Below are positions 10,138 to 19,402 of a stretch of DNA of 44,390 nt, piece after piece. Location: contig AJWJ01000151.1 in NCBI GenBank assembly GCA_000277445.1, forward strand, positions 1 to 44,390, in the 5' to 3' direction. The translations under genes and the position numbers were made by a program. Under the pieces are notes generated by a model. That model had not been told where the DNA came from. It saw only the letters and a program-made list of their open reading frames with translations, and searched no databases. How positions within the stretch are numbered: the first letter of the stretch is position 1; each line of letters starts with the position of its first letter. The DNA is from Polysphondylium violaceum (taxonomy: Eukaryota; Evosea; Eumycetozoa; Dictyosteliales; Dictyosteliaceae).

Positions 10138-10626
10138 TTAATTTGAAGGGGTACCAGTAACATATTGTCCCTTTGGATGGCCAGTAACATATTCTTTGGT
10201 TGGGATAACTTGTTCTTTTGGAGTTTCTCTAATTTTTTGTCTCCTAAAAAAATAAAATAATTAAATATTAGAAAACTAAACTAAAATAATAAAGAATATA
10301 GACAATACATACAAAAGTTCATCATCATACTTGTTTCTCTCAAAAGCTGGGTATTTCCATTCAGGAAGGAATGAGGCGACTGTGGCTGGATGATCAATTT
10401 TACCACCATGTACACCAATGCTAACATCTTCAGATGAGCTATTACCCTTTTTTAATGGAGTTCCTCTTGGATTTGGAGTAAGCTTCTTTCTTTCCTCAAG
10501 ACCTTGTTTCTCTAATGACTCCCATCCCAAGGTACTTCCCCACCATTGTTTCCAATCAGCTTTCCAAATTCCCCAATTGTAGCCTTGGGAATTGGTTGGT
10601 GAATTTATTTGAGTTTCAGTAGACAT
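10138..10626 (-). CDS. Unknown small Trp-rich protein
   Basis: I do not recognise this gene. Exons 10313-10626 and 10138-10243 join with a Leu codon split 2/1 across a 69-nt intron (GTATGT...TAG), giving 139 residues and a correct stop. The N-terminal third is rich in Trp: NWGIWKADWKQWWGSTLGW has six Trp in 19 residues. The middle holds a basic Pro/Gly segment (NPRGTPLKKG). The C terminus has two short near-repeats, EYVTGHP and QYVTGTP. There is no signal peptide, transmembrane helix or Cys cluster. The spliced frame and even composition support a real gene. A mitochondrial or structural accessory subunit is possible but unsupported. Confidence 0.75.
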
Positions 10627-11407
10627 ATTATTTATTTACAGAAAAAAATTACCTATACTAATATTTATATAATATTTCTACAAGAGAGAATAAAAATGAT
10701 GTTAATAAAATAATAATAATTACAACAACAAAATTAAATAAAAAAAATTAAAATTAAAATTAAATGATCATTTAATTAAATTATCACCCACAAATCAATT
10801 TGAAAATGAGATAAGAATAAAAAAGGGGGTTGTTACCCATTAATCAACAATGGAATCAATTTTTTTTAAAATTAATTCGAGATAAGGGGGGTAATTTTGG
10901 CTATTGATTTACGATGATTGAGAGTAAAAAAGGGCAATAGAATTGTGCGTGTGAAGTGTGTGTTCTCAACAAAGATAAAATGTGTTTTTTGGTAGAAGAA
11001 ATGTCTGTGTTGATTTCACCAAAATATAGGCATATAATCTATTTTTTATAACCTACCAATAATTATTGTTATTATTATTTTATAAGCAAAGTGTTGTTAA
11101 TATTTAGAATTCTTTTATAACAGGGAAAACCAAAATAATTTTTTTAATAATTTATAGTAAAATTTATTATTAATAAAAGAAAACCAATTAGGGAAAAAAA
11201 AAAAAAATACAAAAAAATGAAAAAAATATCAACTACTAAAATAGGATTCTAGGGGATCTAGAATAAAATTTCAACAGTAAAACCAGAATTTGGTAGATTC
11301 TAGATGATTTTTAGTTTGTATGAAAGAGAGGAGTGTTTTTGGGAATGTACAAAGTGTGTTTTTTGGATGAATTTCTTTACATGAGAAATACTATTCTAGA
11401 GGTTAAT
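10627..11407. other. Gene-free stretch
   Basis: About 780 bp between the Trp-rich gene and the MBF1 stop. It is AT-rich with G-rich patches (10825-10835, 10885-10892). A TCTAG-rich segment lies at 11240-11310, where the words GATTCTAG, GATCTAGAAT and GATTCTAGATGAT recur. No open frame of coding character, tRNA or long hairpin was seen. Confidence 0.55.
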
Positions 11408-12056
11408 TTACTTGAGTGGTGAACCAATATCTTTGCCTCTCTAAAATTTTTAAAAAAATACCAGTATTAATATATGTGTGGTTGTGAGTGAGGGAGGGAT
11501 ATTTAAGGATAGGGGGGTAGGTGTAAAGATTTACTTACTAATTTAACATTTAAAGCTTTTTCAAGTTTACCTAAGACAGCTTGGGATGGGATAGCATTGC
11601 CATTTTCATAATCATTAACGACACCTTGTCTTTCATTGATTTTCTAAAATTAATAATAATATTGGGTTAGCGTGATGTTGGTGTCTTCAAAAGGGACAAA
11701 AAATTAAACAAAACTTACAATGGCCAATTCTTTTTGATTTATACCCATAGCAACACGAGCTTTTTGGATGGCTCTAGAGACAGAGACTTTTAATTCTGGA
11801 ACTATTAAATTTGTAAAATAAAAAAAAAAAAGTTAACATAAACTGTACAATAATGATTCATGATGATAAGGCAAACATACTTTTAACATCCTCTGATTCT
11901 TCGATTTTCTTGGCATTGATACCAGTGGCAACTTTATTAGTACCAGCATTATCTAAAAATAAGTAATAATAAAAAAAATAATGTTAGTGATTTTCTATGA
12001 TAAACAATCTCCTATGCAACACAGGAAAACATACATTTCTTTACGATGTCAGCCAT
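11408..12056 (-). CDS. mbf1: Multiprotein-bridging factor 1 (MBF1)
   Basis: Transcriptional coactivator that bridges bZIP-type activators and TBP; in other eukaryotes it also protects stalled ribosomes from frameshifting. Five exons: 12035-12056, 11881-11952, 11719-11801, 11539-11643 and 11408-11440. All junctions are GT-AG and in frame, giving 104 residues. The start MADIVKKYNAGTNKVATG resembles the short N terminus I recall for dictyostelid MBF1 rather than the longer animal one. The helix-turn-helix (Cro/C1-type) domain spans about 40-93: ARVAMGINQKELAIKINER, VVNDYENGNAIPS, VLGKLEKALNVKLRG. The conserved NDYE and LEKALGVKLRG-type motifs are intact. Five exons for 104 codons is dense for this genome. 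It is divergent from TSEN34, with 315 bp between the start codons. Confidence 0.95.
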
Positions 12057-12371
12057 TTGTATATTTATATGATTATTATATGTAGAAATTAAAAATTAAA
12101 AATGATATTTAGTGTGTGATAAAATGTAAAATTAAAAAATCTATGTTCTTTTTATAACAAATAAAATGTAAATTTTTTGAGAATGATGTTTTGGTTGTGA
12201 ATGTGAGAAAAAAAAAATGGAGAAAAAAAATGAAAAAAAAATAGAAAAAAATGAAAAAAAAATAAGAAAAAAAAAAAATTACAAAGAGAATGCTGTCGGA
12301 TACATTGCAGTGATTTTATTCTTTGAAAGAAGTTCAATCTGTGTGTTCTTTCCCAAGTGATTTGATTCTAA
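12057..12371. promoter_or_regulatory. Shared divergent promoter, MBF1 / TSEN34
   Basis: The 315-bp gap between two outward-facing start codons must hold both promoters. A strand-asymmetric block of A-runs broken by single G or T lies at 12209-12280 (GAAAAAAAATGG type). Such tracts are typical of dictyostelid core promoters, but I can assign no specific factor site. Confidence 0.45.
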
Positions 12372-13430
12372 ATGCAAGACATAGCCGATACTACTAATAC
12401 CCCCATCGATATATTTATTGTTAATAATGAGTGTTTGGTATGGGATGAACAAGGTATGCATTTGATAAACTCATTCATCAATACCCAATCATGATTCAAT
12501 CACTCATTCATATTAAAAGATATATTTAAAATTAGAACTCAATTAAAGTTGATAGGTACTTTAATAGGATCATTGGAAGATTTAAAGAATCTATCAACGT
12601 TGAATAGTATACCATTCTATCTATCACCTTATGAAGTTAGATTGGGACTTGATAAAGGTTGGTTTAGGATAATAGATGAATCAAAGTCATATCCTATACC
12701 GACAAAGGAATCATTGAATACATTTGTATCCAAAAGAGATGATAGAATCAAACAACAGATACAACAAAACTCTATAGAAAGATTAAAAAAACAACAAGAA
12801 TTTCAAAATGAAGATAAACAAAAAGAACAAAAAGAAAAGAAATTAAAGAAACTACAATTAAAAAAACAAAAACAAGAAGAGCTTAATAGTAATAGTAGTA
12901 ATAATAATATTAGTGACAAAGATAAAGAAGAGGAACAAGAAGAAATTAAACAAGATAGTAATGATAATAATAATAATAAAAAACAAAAAACAACTCATGT
13001 AGAATATATAAATTATAATATACCAATATATACATCAACTAGAGAAGCAATTGAAAATGAACCAGAAAGCAAAGAATGGAGGGATCAAAGAGAAAAAAAA
13101 GTAATCAATAGTAATGAATATTACTTTCCAAATAATGAAGTGGAGAAGATTAAATATAAAGTGTTTAGAGATCTTTACGAAAAGGGATACTGTCTCACTA
13201 GTGGATTAAAGTTTGGCGGAACATTTTTAGCATACAAAGGTGATCCATTCCTCTACCATGCGGCATATATTGTAATTATTAAACAATATGATCAAGAATT
13301 TCAATCACTCGAACTTATAAAATCTGCTCGTCTTGCTGTAAATGTCAATAAGAATATACTGTTTGCTTCAATTGATCCCACTACCAATGATGCCTATTAT
13401 ATTATTGCCGAATGGAAAGGTGTAACATAA
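12372..13430 (+). CDS. tsen34: tRNA-splicing endonuclease subunit Sen34
   Basis: Catalytic subunit of the TSEN complex that cuts the 3' splice site of intron-containing pre-tRNAs in the nucleus. Exon 1 is 12372-12453 (a stop lies directly before this ATG) and exon 2 is 12520-13430. An Asp codon is split 1/2 across a 66-nt intron; the protein is 330 residues. An acceptor further downstream would break frame, while this one gives DIFKIRTQLKLIGTLIGSL, matching the family N-terminal domain. A charged, low-complexity Lys/Glu/Gln/Asn linker of about 90 residues follows. The C-terminal nuclease domain holds the triad Tyr266 (GGTFLAY), His274 (LYHAAY) and Lys305 (VNKNILF). The spacings of 8 and 31 equal those I recall for the human triad Y247/H255/K286, so the site looks active. 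Confidence 0.94.
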
Positions 13431-13806
13431 CACCTACAAGAGGTAATAAACAAACATTCTCACACACCCCACACCCCCACATGTAATACCCCAATAACCA
13501 CATTTTTATTTTTATAAAACTTTTTTTATGTACTTGAAATAATCTACTACAAGTAGAAAAAGTAATCTCTCTTAGAGAATAGAGTGTACATCTATTTTAC
13601 TTTCCCAAAAACAAAATTGATATTATTATAATTGTTATTTATATTGACCATTCAACTTCGCACTCAATTTATTTTTTTATAATTTTTTTTTACTTTTTTC
13701 AAACTTTTCTCGCACGCGCGTTAGGGTTGTATGCAATAAATAAAAACAGTCATAGGAGAGAGAGAGTAAAGTAATCTAGTTTTAAACTAAACTCGAATAA
13801 TACTCT
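13431..13806. other. Intergenic, TSEN34 to thioesterase
   Basis: Same-strand gap holding a C-rich repeat just after the TSEN34 stop (13455-13490), T-runs at 13665-13700 and a GA-repeat at about 13755-13770. No gene seen. Confidence 0.5.
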
Positions 13807-14189
13807 ATGACATCTATACTAAAAAGTATCAAATCGATACTTCCCTTTTTAAATTCTCCACAACAAAATAAGAAACAACAACAACTGCAAAATGAAACCG
13901 ACAATAATCAAATAAATAATAATAATAATAATAATAGTAGTAATAATAGTAATAATAATAGTAATAATCATAATATAGATTCGAATACAATAGATAATAC
14001 CACGATAATAGATTGGCCTTTATGGTGCTTAGAGATTGAACAAAGAACAGATTTAAAACCAATCTCGAGAAATGGTTTAGATGACACAAAAAATAGAAGT
14101 GTCAATGGATTTAAAGGCGAAAACTTTGTTTATCAAAATAAAAAATTCACATCTAAACTATATTGGAAATCTATAGATTCTTCAAATAC

Positions 14190-14221
<32 letters not shown>

Positions 14222-14955
14222 ATAATAATAGTAGCAGCGGCGATAAAACTATTATTATTAATGATAATAATGTAATTTTAAATAACAATGGAATACTTAA
14301 TCCTTTACAAATGACGATTGAAGAAAGGGTTATAGTTGGTGTTATTTCATGGACGAATAAATGTGAGGGACCACCTGGATGTGTCCATGGTGGTGCACTG
14401 GCTAGTGTTTTTGATGATAGTATGGCATGTTGTATAAGATATTTTTATAATAACAACTATGAAGAAGATAGTTCAATCTCAGCGTCTAGACAGAGAAACT
14501 ATGCAGTCACTGCAAATTTATCTGTAAATTACAAGAAATTTGTACCATTGGAAAGTTTCTCTTGGATTGAAACTAAAATACAAAAAAGAGATGGAAAGAA
14601 AATATATGTTGTTTCGAAATTAAGAGATCATCATGGTGTACTAAGAGCAGAAGCAACTGCGCTTTGGATAGTTGTTAAAATGGATCAACCTTCAACCGAA
14701 TCAAATAAAATAATAAATAATAATAATAATAGTAGTGAAAATAATGATAATAATCAAAATCAAAATAATGACAATGATAGTAATAGTAGTAGTAATATTA
14801 ATAATAATATAAACAATAATTCAATTTCTTTATCACCATATTTATCATCAGTTAAATCAAATACATTATTTGACAATTGTGATTCACCAACATATACACC
14901 ACCACCTCAAATGAACAATGAACATTTTATTAATCATACAAGTAATCAATCATGA
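13807..14955 (+). CDS. Hotdog-fold acyl-CoA thioesterase (4HBT/THEM4-like)
   Basis: Predicted thioesterase hydrolysing acyl-CoA; the substrate is unknown. Single exon, 382 residues, much longer than the usual 140-240 because of Asn-rich inserts at about 35-60 and 125-145 and an Asn-rich tail after about 300. The hotdog core begins at about 175: ERVIVGVISWTNKCEGPPG, then CVHGGALASVFDDSMA. HGG with the acidic residue on the following helix is the family's active-site signature, as in THEM4 and PaaI-like enzymes. ANLSVNYKKFVPL and AEATALWIVVK give the later strands. Asn runs are encoded by repeated AAT/AAC codons and are normal for dictyostelids. No clear targeting signal is visible; THEM4 homologues can be mitochondrial. 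Confidence 0.88.
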
Positions 14956-15228
14956 TAAAAATAAAACCCTCTTTATAATGAATGTAGATAGATAAAAGAT
15001 AATAATAAACTTTGTAAATAATTTAAATAACAAACAATGTTTGAGTATATATATTAAAAAAAACAAAACCTAATCCCTTTTATTATGATTTTATACACCA
15101 AATTTCTTTTATTTATTTATTAATACAAATAATAAATAGTAAAAAGGATATCAATAACAACAACATTAAAAGTATTTGATTTAATATTATTATTTTTGAA
15201 AAGGAAAATGGTGCATTTATTAATGAGC

Positions 15229-16128
15229 TTATCTGTATCTTCTGAGGACAACAGTGTTTCTTCTCTTGTAGTTAGCATGACGAGATGGACGAGTCTTGCT
15301 AGCTCTGTGGGTACCTTTACGTCTAAGACCACGAGCTTTGATACCAGCAGAGGTTAAACCACGGAGTTCACGGTGTTTGTGGACTGGGCTGCAGATCCAG
15401 TTGTAACGTGGGTCGTTACGGATAGCAGAGTGAGAGTGATCGACGAGGATGACTTCGTAGTATTTGTAGGTAGAATCTTGATTGACCCAGTATGAGTTTA
15501 AGACTCTGAGATTTGGACATCTACGGCCAACTCTTTCTTCAGCGACGGATCTCAAGTTTCTGGTTGGTTTTAATTCGTTAACACCATGAGTCTTTGGTTT
15601 ACCACCAGTACGACCACCTGGAACTTGTCTCTTTCTACCACCTCTACGGACACGGATACGGTAGATAACGAAACCTTGAGTGGCTTTGTAACCTAAACGT
15701 CTAGCCTTGTCAACACGGGTTGGGTGTGAAGCACGATGGCAGACTGGAAGGTTTCTATTTAGATAGATGATGAATATTAGAATCTATTGTGCGTGTGTAG
15801 TGATGAAATGGATGTATTTACCTGTATTCCCAACATCTAACTCTGAGAATGAATCTGATGGCGTCAGATTGTTTCTTCTTGTAAAGTTCTTGTAAGTATT
15901 TGTAGGCACCTAAAGAGAGTTTTATATTAGTTTTTCGTTCTATAAAAAGTATGACCTTGTAGTGATTGATCTGATGTTTGATTATGCTTTCTTTTCAATC
16001 TGCTTGTATATGTCTATCTATCAAATCTATCAATCATCATGAATCTACCAATCACTATACATAAGAGTCATATGCTATCGATGTGTCATATTATTATGTA
16101 ATCTGTTATATAGTTTCCACATACCCAT
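15229..16128 (-). CDS. rpl15: 60S ribosomal protein eL15
   Basis: Component of the large ribosomal subunit core. Three exons: 16125-16128 (only ATGG), 15822-15909 and 15229-15754. Junctions are GT-AG and in frame, giving 205 residues (human 204). Reconstructed starts: [20 protein letters not shown], then [35 protein letters not shown] and [19 protein letters not shown]. The C-terminal part has [48 protein letters not shown], and RRYR at the end. Introns are 214 nt and 67 nt. The four-base first exon was found because exon 2 begins with GTGCC, which needs ATGG before a GTATGT donor; exactly that stands at 16128-16120. Codon use favours C-ending codons compared with neighbours, as expected for a highly expressed gene. 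Confidence 0.96.
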
Positions 16129-16573
16129 TCCTCACTAAAGTGTTTATCAAAAAGGACAAGAGATGATTTCTAATGAGAGGCAAGCTTTTGACGAAAGGCG
16201 ATTCTTTCGAAAAAAAAAAAAATCATTCCCAAAATTCGAAAAAAAAATCAAAAGAAATAATTTTTTAAAAAAAGTTTTTAAAAAGAAGTTCGGGATGGCG
16301 CATCTCATAGTAAAAAAGTAATCATAGGGGAAACTAAATATGATTTTGTGAGTAATTTTTCACCATATTTATATAAACACCAATATTATATTTAATAAAA
16401 AATATTTAGAAGTAGTGTGATGTTCTTTGCGAGATTCAACACATACACACACCACTAAATATTAATAGACAAAAAATATAAAAAAAAAAAATAAAGTGTA
16501 AAAAAAGAACATCTTTTTTTGAAATTATATATACATCATTTTTTGTACAAATTATATATATAAATAGAATAAA
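16129..16573. promoter_or_regulatory. Divergent promoter region, rpl15 / dpm2
   Basis: 445 bp between outward-facing start codons. It has A-runs at 16210-16260 and 16488-16498 and an (AT)-rich segment with TATATA words at 16526-16562. Nothing with coding character was seen. Confidence 0.45.
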
Positions 16574-17034
16574 ATGGTAATGAACATGATTTATAAAGAA
16601 TACGAGTACATACAGATTAGTTTGAATATATATTAATATAAGTGATGATGATGTATTATTGTTGTTATTCAATTTAAAAATTTAGAGTGTACCTGATAAA
16701 CTTATAGGATTTGTTATGCTTTTGTTTAGCATTGTTGTTTTTGTATATTATACACTTTGGGTTATTATCACCGTAAGTATTGTAAAGCTTTATATTTAGA
16801 GAGCAATGTTATATTAACACTACTTGATGATGATATTGAATCATTACAATTAAATTAAAATTGAACAATTTCAACTGTGTATAGCCTTTTATTGATGGTG
16901 ATCATTGGATTCAACCATATTTCTTACCAAGAGAATATGGTCTTATTATTCCTTTAGCTTTATTGGTTTTTGGTGTCACTGCAATTTTAACATTTTTAGG
17001 TCTTATTATGGTCAAATCAAAAAAGAATAAATAA
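16574..17034 (+). CDS. dpm2: Dolichol-phosphate mannosyltransferase subunit 2
   Basis: Small ER membrane subunit that stabilises dolichol-phosphate mannose synthase, the donor for N-glycans, GPI anchors and O/C-mannosylation. Three exons: 16574-16576 (only ATG), 16686-16772 and 16885-17034, giving 79 residues (human 84). Exon 2 reads SVPDKLIGFVMLLFSIVVFV then YYTLWVIIT; exon 3 reads PFIDGDHWIQPYFLPREYGL followed by a second hydrophobic helix and a basic tail KSKKNK. The human protein has YYTAWVILLPFIDSQ and KYFLPRAYAV at the same places. Two transmembrane helices with a conserved PFID-x(5-8)-YFLPR loop define the family. The ATG-only first exon is inferred: it sits directly before GTAATG, and the acceptor TTTAG gives an in-frame SVPD. 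The start is the least certain part. Confidence 0.92.
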
Positions 17035-17371
17035 GAAATTAATAGTAAATAATATAATAGATAATATAAATGCAACATATAGAGTAGTGATAGTATTCTA
17101 TTAAATATTCCAGGGCTTATCAATGACATCATTCATCATCATAAGTAAATGATTTAAAAAGAAAAGAGGATTCAAAATAATATTCACAGATAAGATCGAT
17201 TTACATTTAGATAGCATCAGTATTGAGTCTATTCATTAATTCAAATCCAATTCATCAAAACCAATGACACACCACTACAAAGTTTTGAATTTGATACAAA
17301 CAAATAATTTACGTTAAATACATTAACAGTTTATTCAGGTTTTCATGGGTAAGTTCTAATGTTTCTTTTCT

Positions 17372-17435
17372 CTGCATCATCTAAAATTTGTGGATTGTAT
17401 TCTAAGAGCCTTCACACAAATTTTAGATGATGCAG
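17372..17435. repeat. Perfect 21-bp stem hairpin
   Basis: TGCATCATCTAAAATTTGTG at 17373-17392 is exactly complementary to 17415-17434, and one more C-G pair extends the stem to 17372/17435. The loop is 22 nt (17393-17414). Arms are 20 to 21 bp without mismatch. The size is like a small pre-miRNA; Dictyostelium is known to make 21-nt RNAs by Dicer-like enzymes. A miniature inverted-repeat element is the alternative. Confidence 0.75.
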
Positions 17436-17524
17436 GACATCACAGAGTCTCATATGCTTACTATCAACAGTGCCGATACACATTTACTTTCAATTTCTTT
17501 AAGGCGAAAGTTTTCACCAATTAA

Positions 17525-17885
17525 GTAGAAATAATAATGTGTGTAAAATTGATACCGAGGTATCCATTTGGAATGAGTCTTGAGTCAAAGTAGTTTGAGG
17601 ATTGCTCTGCCAAATCTCATTTGTAAAACAATTTCATTTTCTCTTTACATTCTTTGCAGTCTAAAAAGTAAAATCAAGGCGATCATATGCCCCAATGCTT
17701 TTTCTTTTGTCTCCTCTAGGTCCATATGACCTTGAAAATGAGAGCAATGTAAATCATTGTATGCTCTATCGGTAAGAAAAAGATCAACATAAGAGTGTTT
17801 GGCTTTTTCATCTTGATCTGATTACCTTTTTGTATTTTTTTTTCTTTATGATTTTATCCAGATCAATCATTTTTTATTGGTAAAT
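17525..17885 (-). pseudogene. Coding relic or unrecognised gene
   Basis: On the minus strand, 17645-17821 is an open stretch of 58 codons whose translation looks like real protein (KHSYVDLFLTDRAYNDLHC, then SHFQGHMDLEETKEKALGHM). A second stretch, about 17525-17635, reads NEIWQSNPQTTLTQDSFQMD. A short possible start, MIDLDKIIKKKK, lies upstream at about 17835-17880. I could not join these into one frame by ordinary GT-AG splicing, and no family is recognisable. A decayed gene is most likely; a gene with miscalled bases is possible. Confidence 0.35.
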
Positions 17886-18326
17886 ATGTCGAGTATTAAT
17901 TTTATCCAATAATGTTTCAACATTCAAACAGCAACTGTCTCTAACAATAACTGGTGTTCTTTATAATTATTCATTATTTCTATCAAGATGCAATCATCAA
18001 TAGGAGTTTATCTCCGATACTTTTTTTTAAAAGTAATCACAGACAAATTTTGAATACGCGATTCCCCCCCACACCACACATCATCAATGATATTTTTAGA
18101 CAACTTTTCCTATTATGATTTTTTTGGCTTATAAAACTCATTTACTAGAAGAAAATTTAGAACTTCACGAATTAGATACAGGATTTACTGAAAGAAGAAA
18201 AATTTGAGATTTTTTTTGTAAAAAAAAAAAAAAATAAATTGAAAAAAAAAAACTAGGCTTACCCTCTAAATTTTTAATTTTATTCCACCACACTTTTCTT
18301 TTATTATATTATATACTACTACAAAA

Positions 18327-19140
18327 ATGTCTATGTCTACAGTTAAATTAGAGTCTTCTGATGAAAAAATCTATGAAGTCGAGAGAGATATTGCTTGCAT
18401 GTCTGTTACCATCAAGAACATGTTAGAAGGTAAGGTTCAGTCAAATATAGATATTAATTATAAGAGAGCGGTGTCACATTCTCTTTTTTTATATGTTGTT
18501 GTTGTTATTTATGTTGGCTTTCTCTCAACATCGATATCTATATAAAGCTAAAAGGAAAAGGATACATATTTGTTTGTTTATTAATTTAAATATCGATTCT
18601 TCTAAGTCTGAATATCAGAGTTAATTTTAGCACAATATTTAATTTTTTTTTTTTTTTTTTTTTATTTATATCTTTTAATATTTCTTTCTCAAAGTGTAAT
18701 ATTTTCATAAACTAATAACAAAAACAACAACAACAATAATAATAATAATAGATATTGGTGATTCTGATGCCCCAATTCCACTTCCAAACGTTACATCCAC
18801 CATCTTGGAAAAGGTTCTTGAATATTGCAAACATCACCACGAACACCCATCTCCACAACCAGAGGATAAAAAGGATGAAAAGAGATTAGATGATATCCCA
18901 CCATATGATAGAGATTTTTGTAAAGTAGATCAACCAACCCTTTTTGAACTTATTCTTGCTGCCAATTATTTAGATATTAAAGCTTTATTAGATGTAACTT
19001 GTAAAACTGTTGCCAATATGATTAGAGGCAAAACACCAGAAGAAATCAGAAAGATTTTCAATATCAAAAATGATTTCACTCCAGATGAAGAAGAACAAAT
19101 CAGAAAGGAAAATGAATGGTGTGAAGACAAAGGTAACTAA
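18327..19140 (+). CDS. fpaA: SCF ubiquitin ligase adaptor Skp1
   Basis: Links cullin-1 to F-box proteins in SCF E3 ligases. Exons 18327-18429 and 18752-19140 join with an Asp codon split 1/2 across a 322-nt intron, long for this genome; the protein is 163 residues. [27 protein letters not shown] and [38 protein letters not shown] are near-identical to the D. discoideum protein. The C-terminal F-box-binding helices [12 protein letters not shown] and EEEEQ-type [11 protein letters not shown] are intact. Pro145 in NDFTPDEEE corresponds to Pro143 of D. discoideum Skp1, which is hydroxylated by the O2-sensing prolyl hydroxylase PhyA and then glycosylated. There are two possible starts, MSMSTVKL or the inner MSTVKL; the second would number this proline 143. 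The symbol is by similarity; D. discoideum has two near-identical copies, so A or B cannot be assigned. Confidence 0.95.
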
Positions 19141-19402
19141 TTTACTGAGTCAGTATTAAAAAAAAACAAAAATTATTTTTTTCTATTACTTTTGGTGATA
19201 CATTTCCTAAAAAAAGAAATAGCTTATCATCCCCTTTTCTCCCCCACATCATCTCAAATAAACAGTAAAATGTAACATGATATATAAAAAAAAGGAATTA
19301 CTTTAGTTTTTGTTTTTATTTTCTTTTAGATTATTTCTTTTGTCAGAAATTTATTATTATATGTTGTTGTTTTAATGATACAATAAATTAATTTGGGTTT
19401 AT

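Larger units (their letters stand above)
17035..18326. other. Gene-poor 1.3-kb stretch with hairpin and relic
   Basis: This gap is long for such a compact genome. It contains a perfect 20-bp-armed hairpin at 17372-17435 and minus-strand open fragments with protein-like composition between about 17520 and 17890, both listed separately. From 18000 to 18326 it is promoter-like AT-rich sequence before Skp1, with T/A runs at 18214-18250. No intact gene was found. Confidence 0.5.

Noticed and set aside
15120-15332. Minus-strand frame ending beyond the eL15 stop
   Set aside because: Out-of-frame shadow of the eL15 C terminus extending into its 3' flank.
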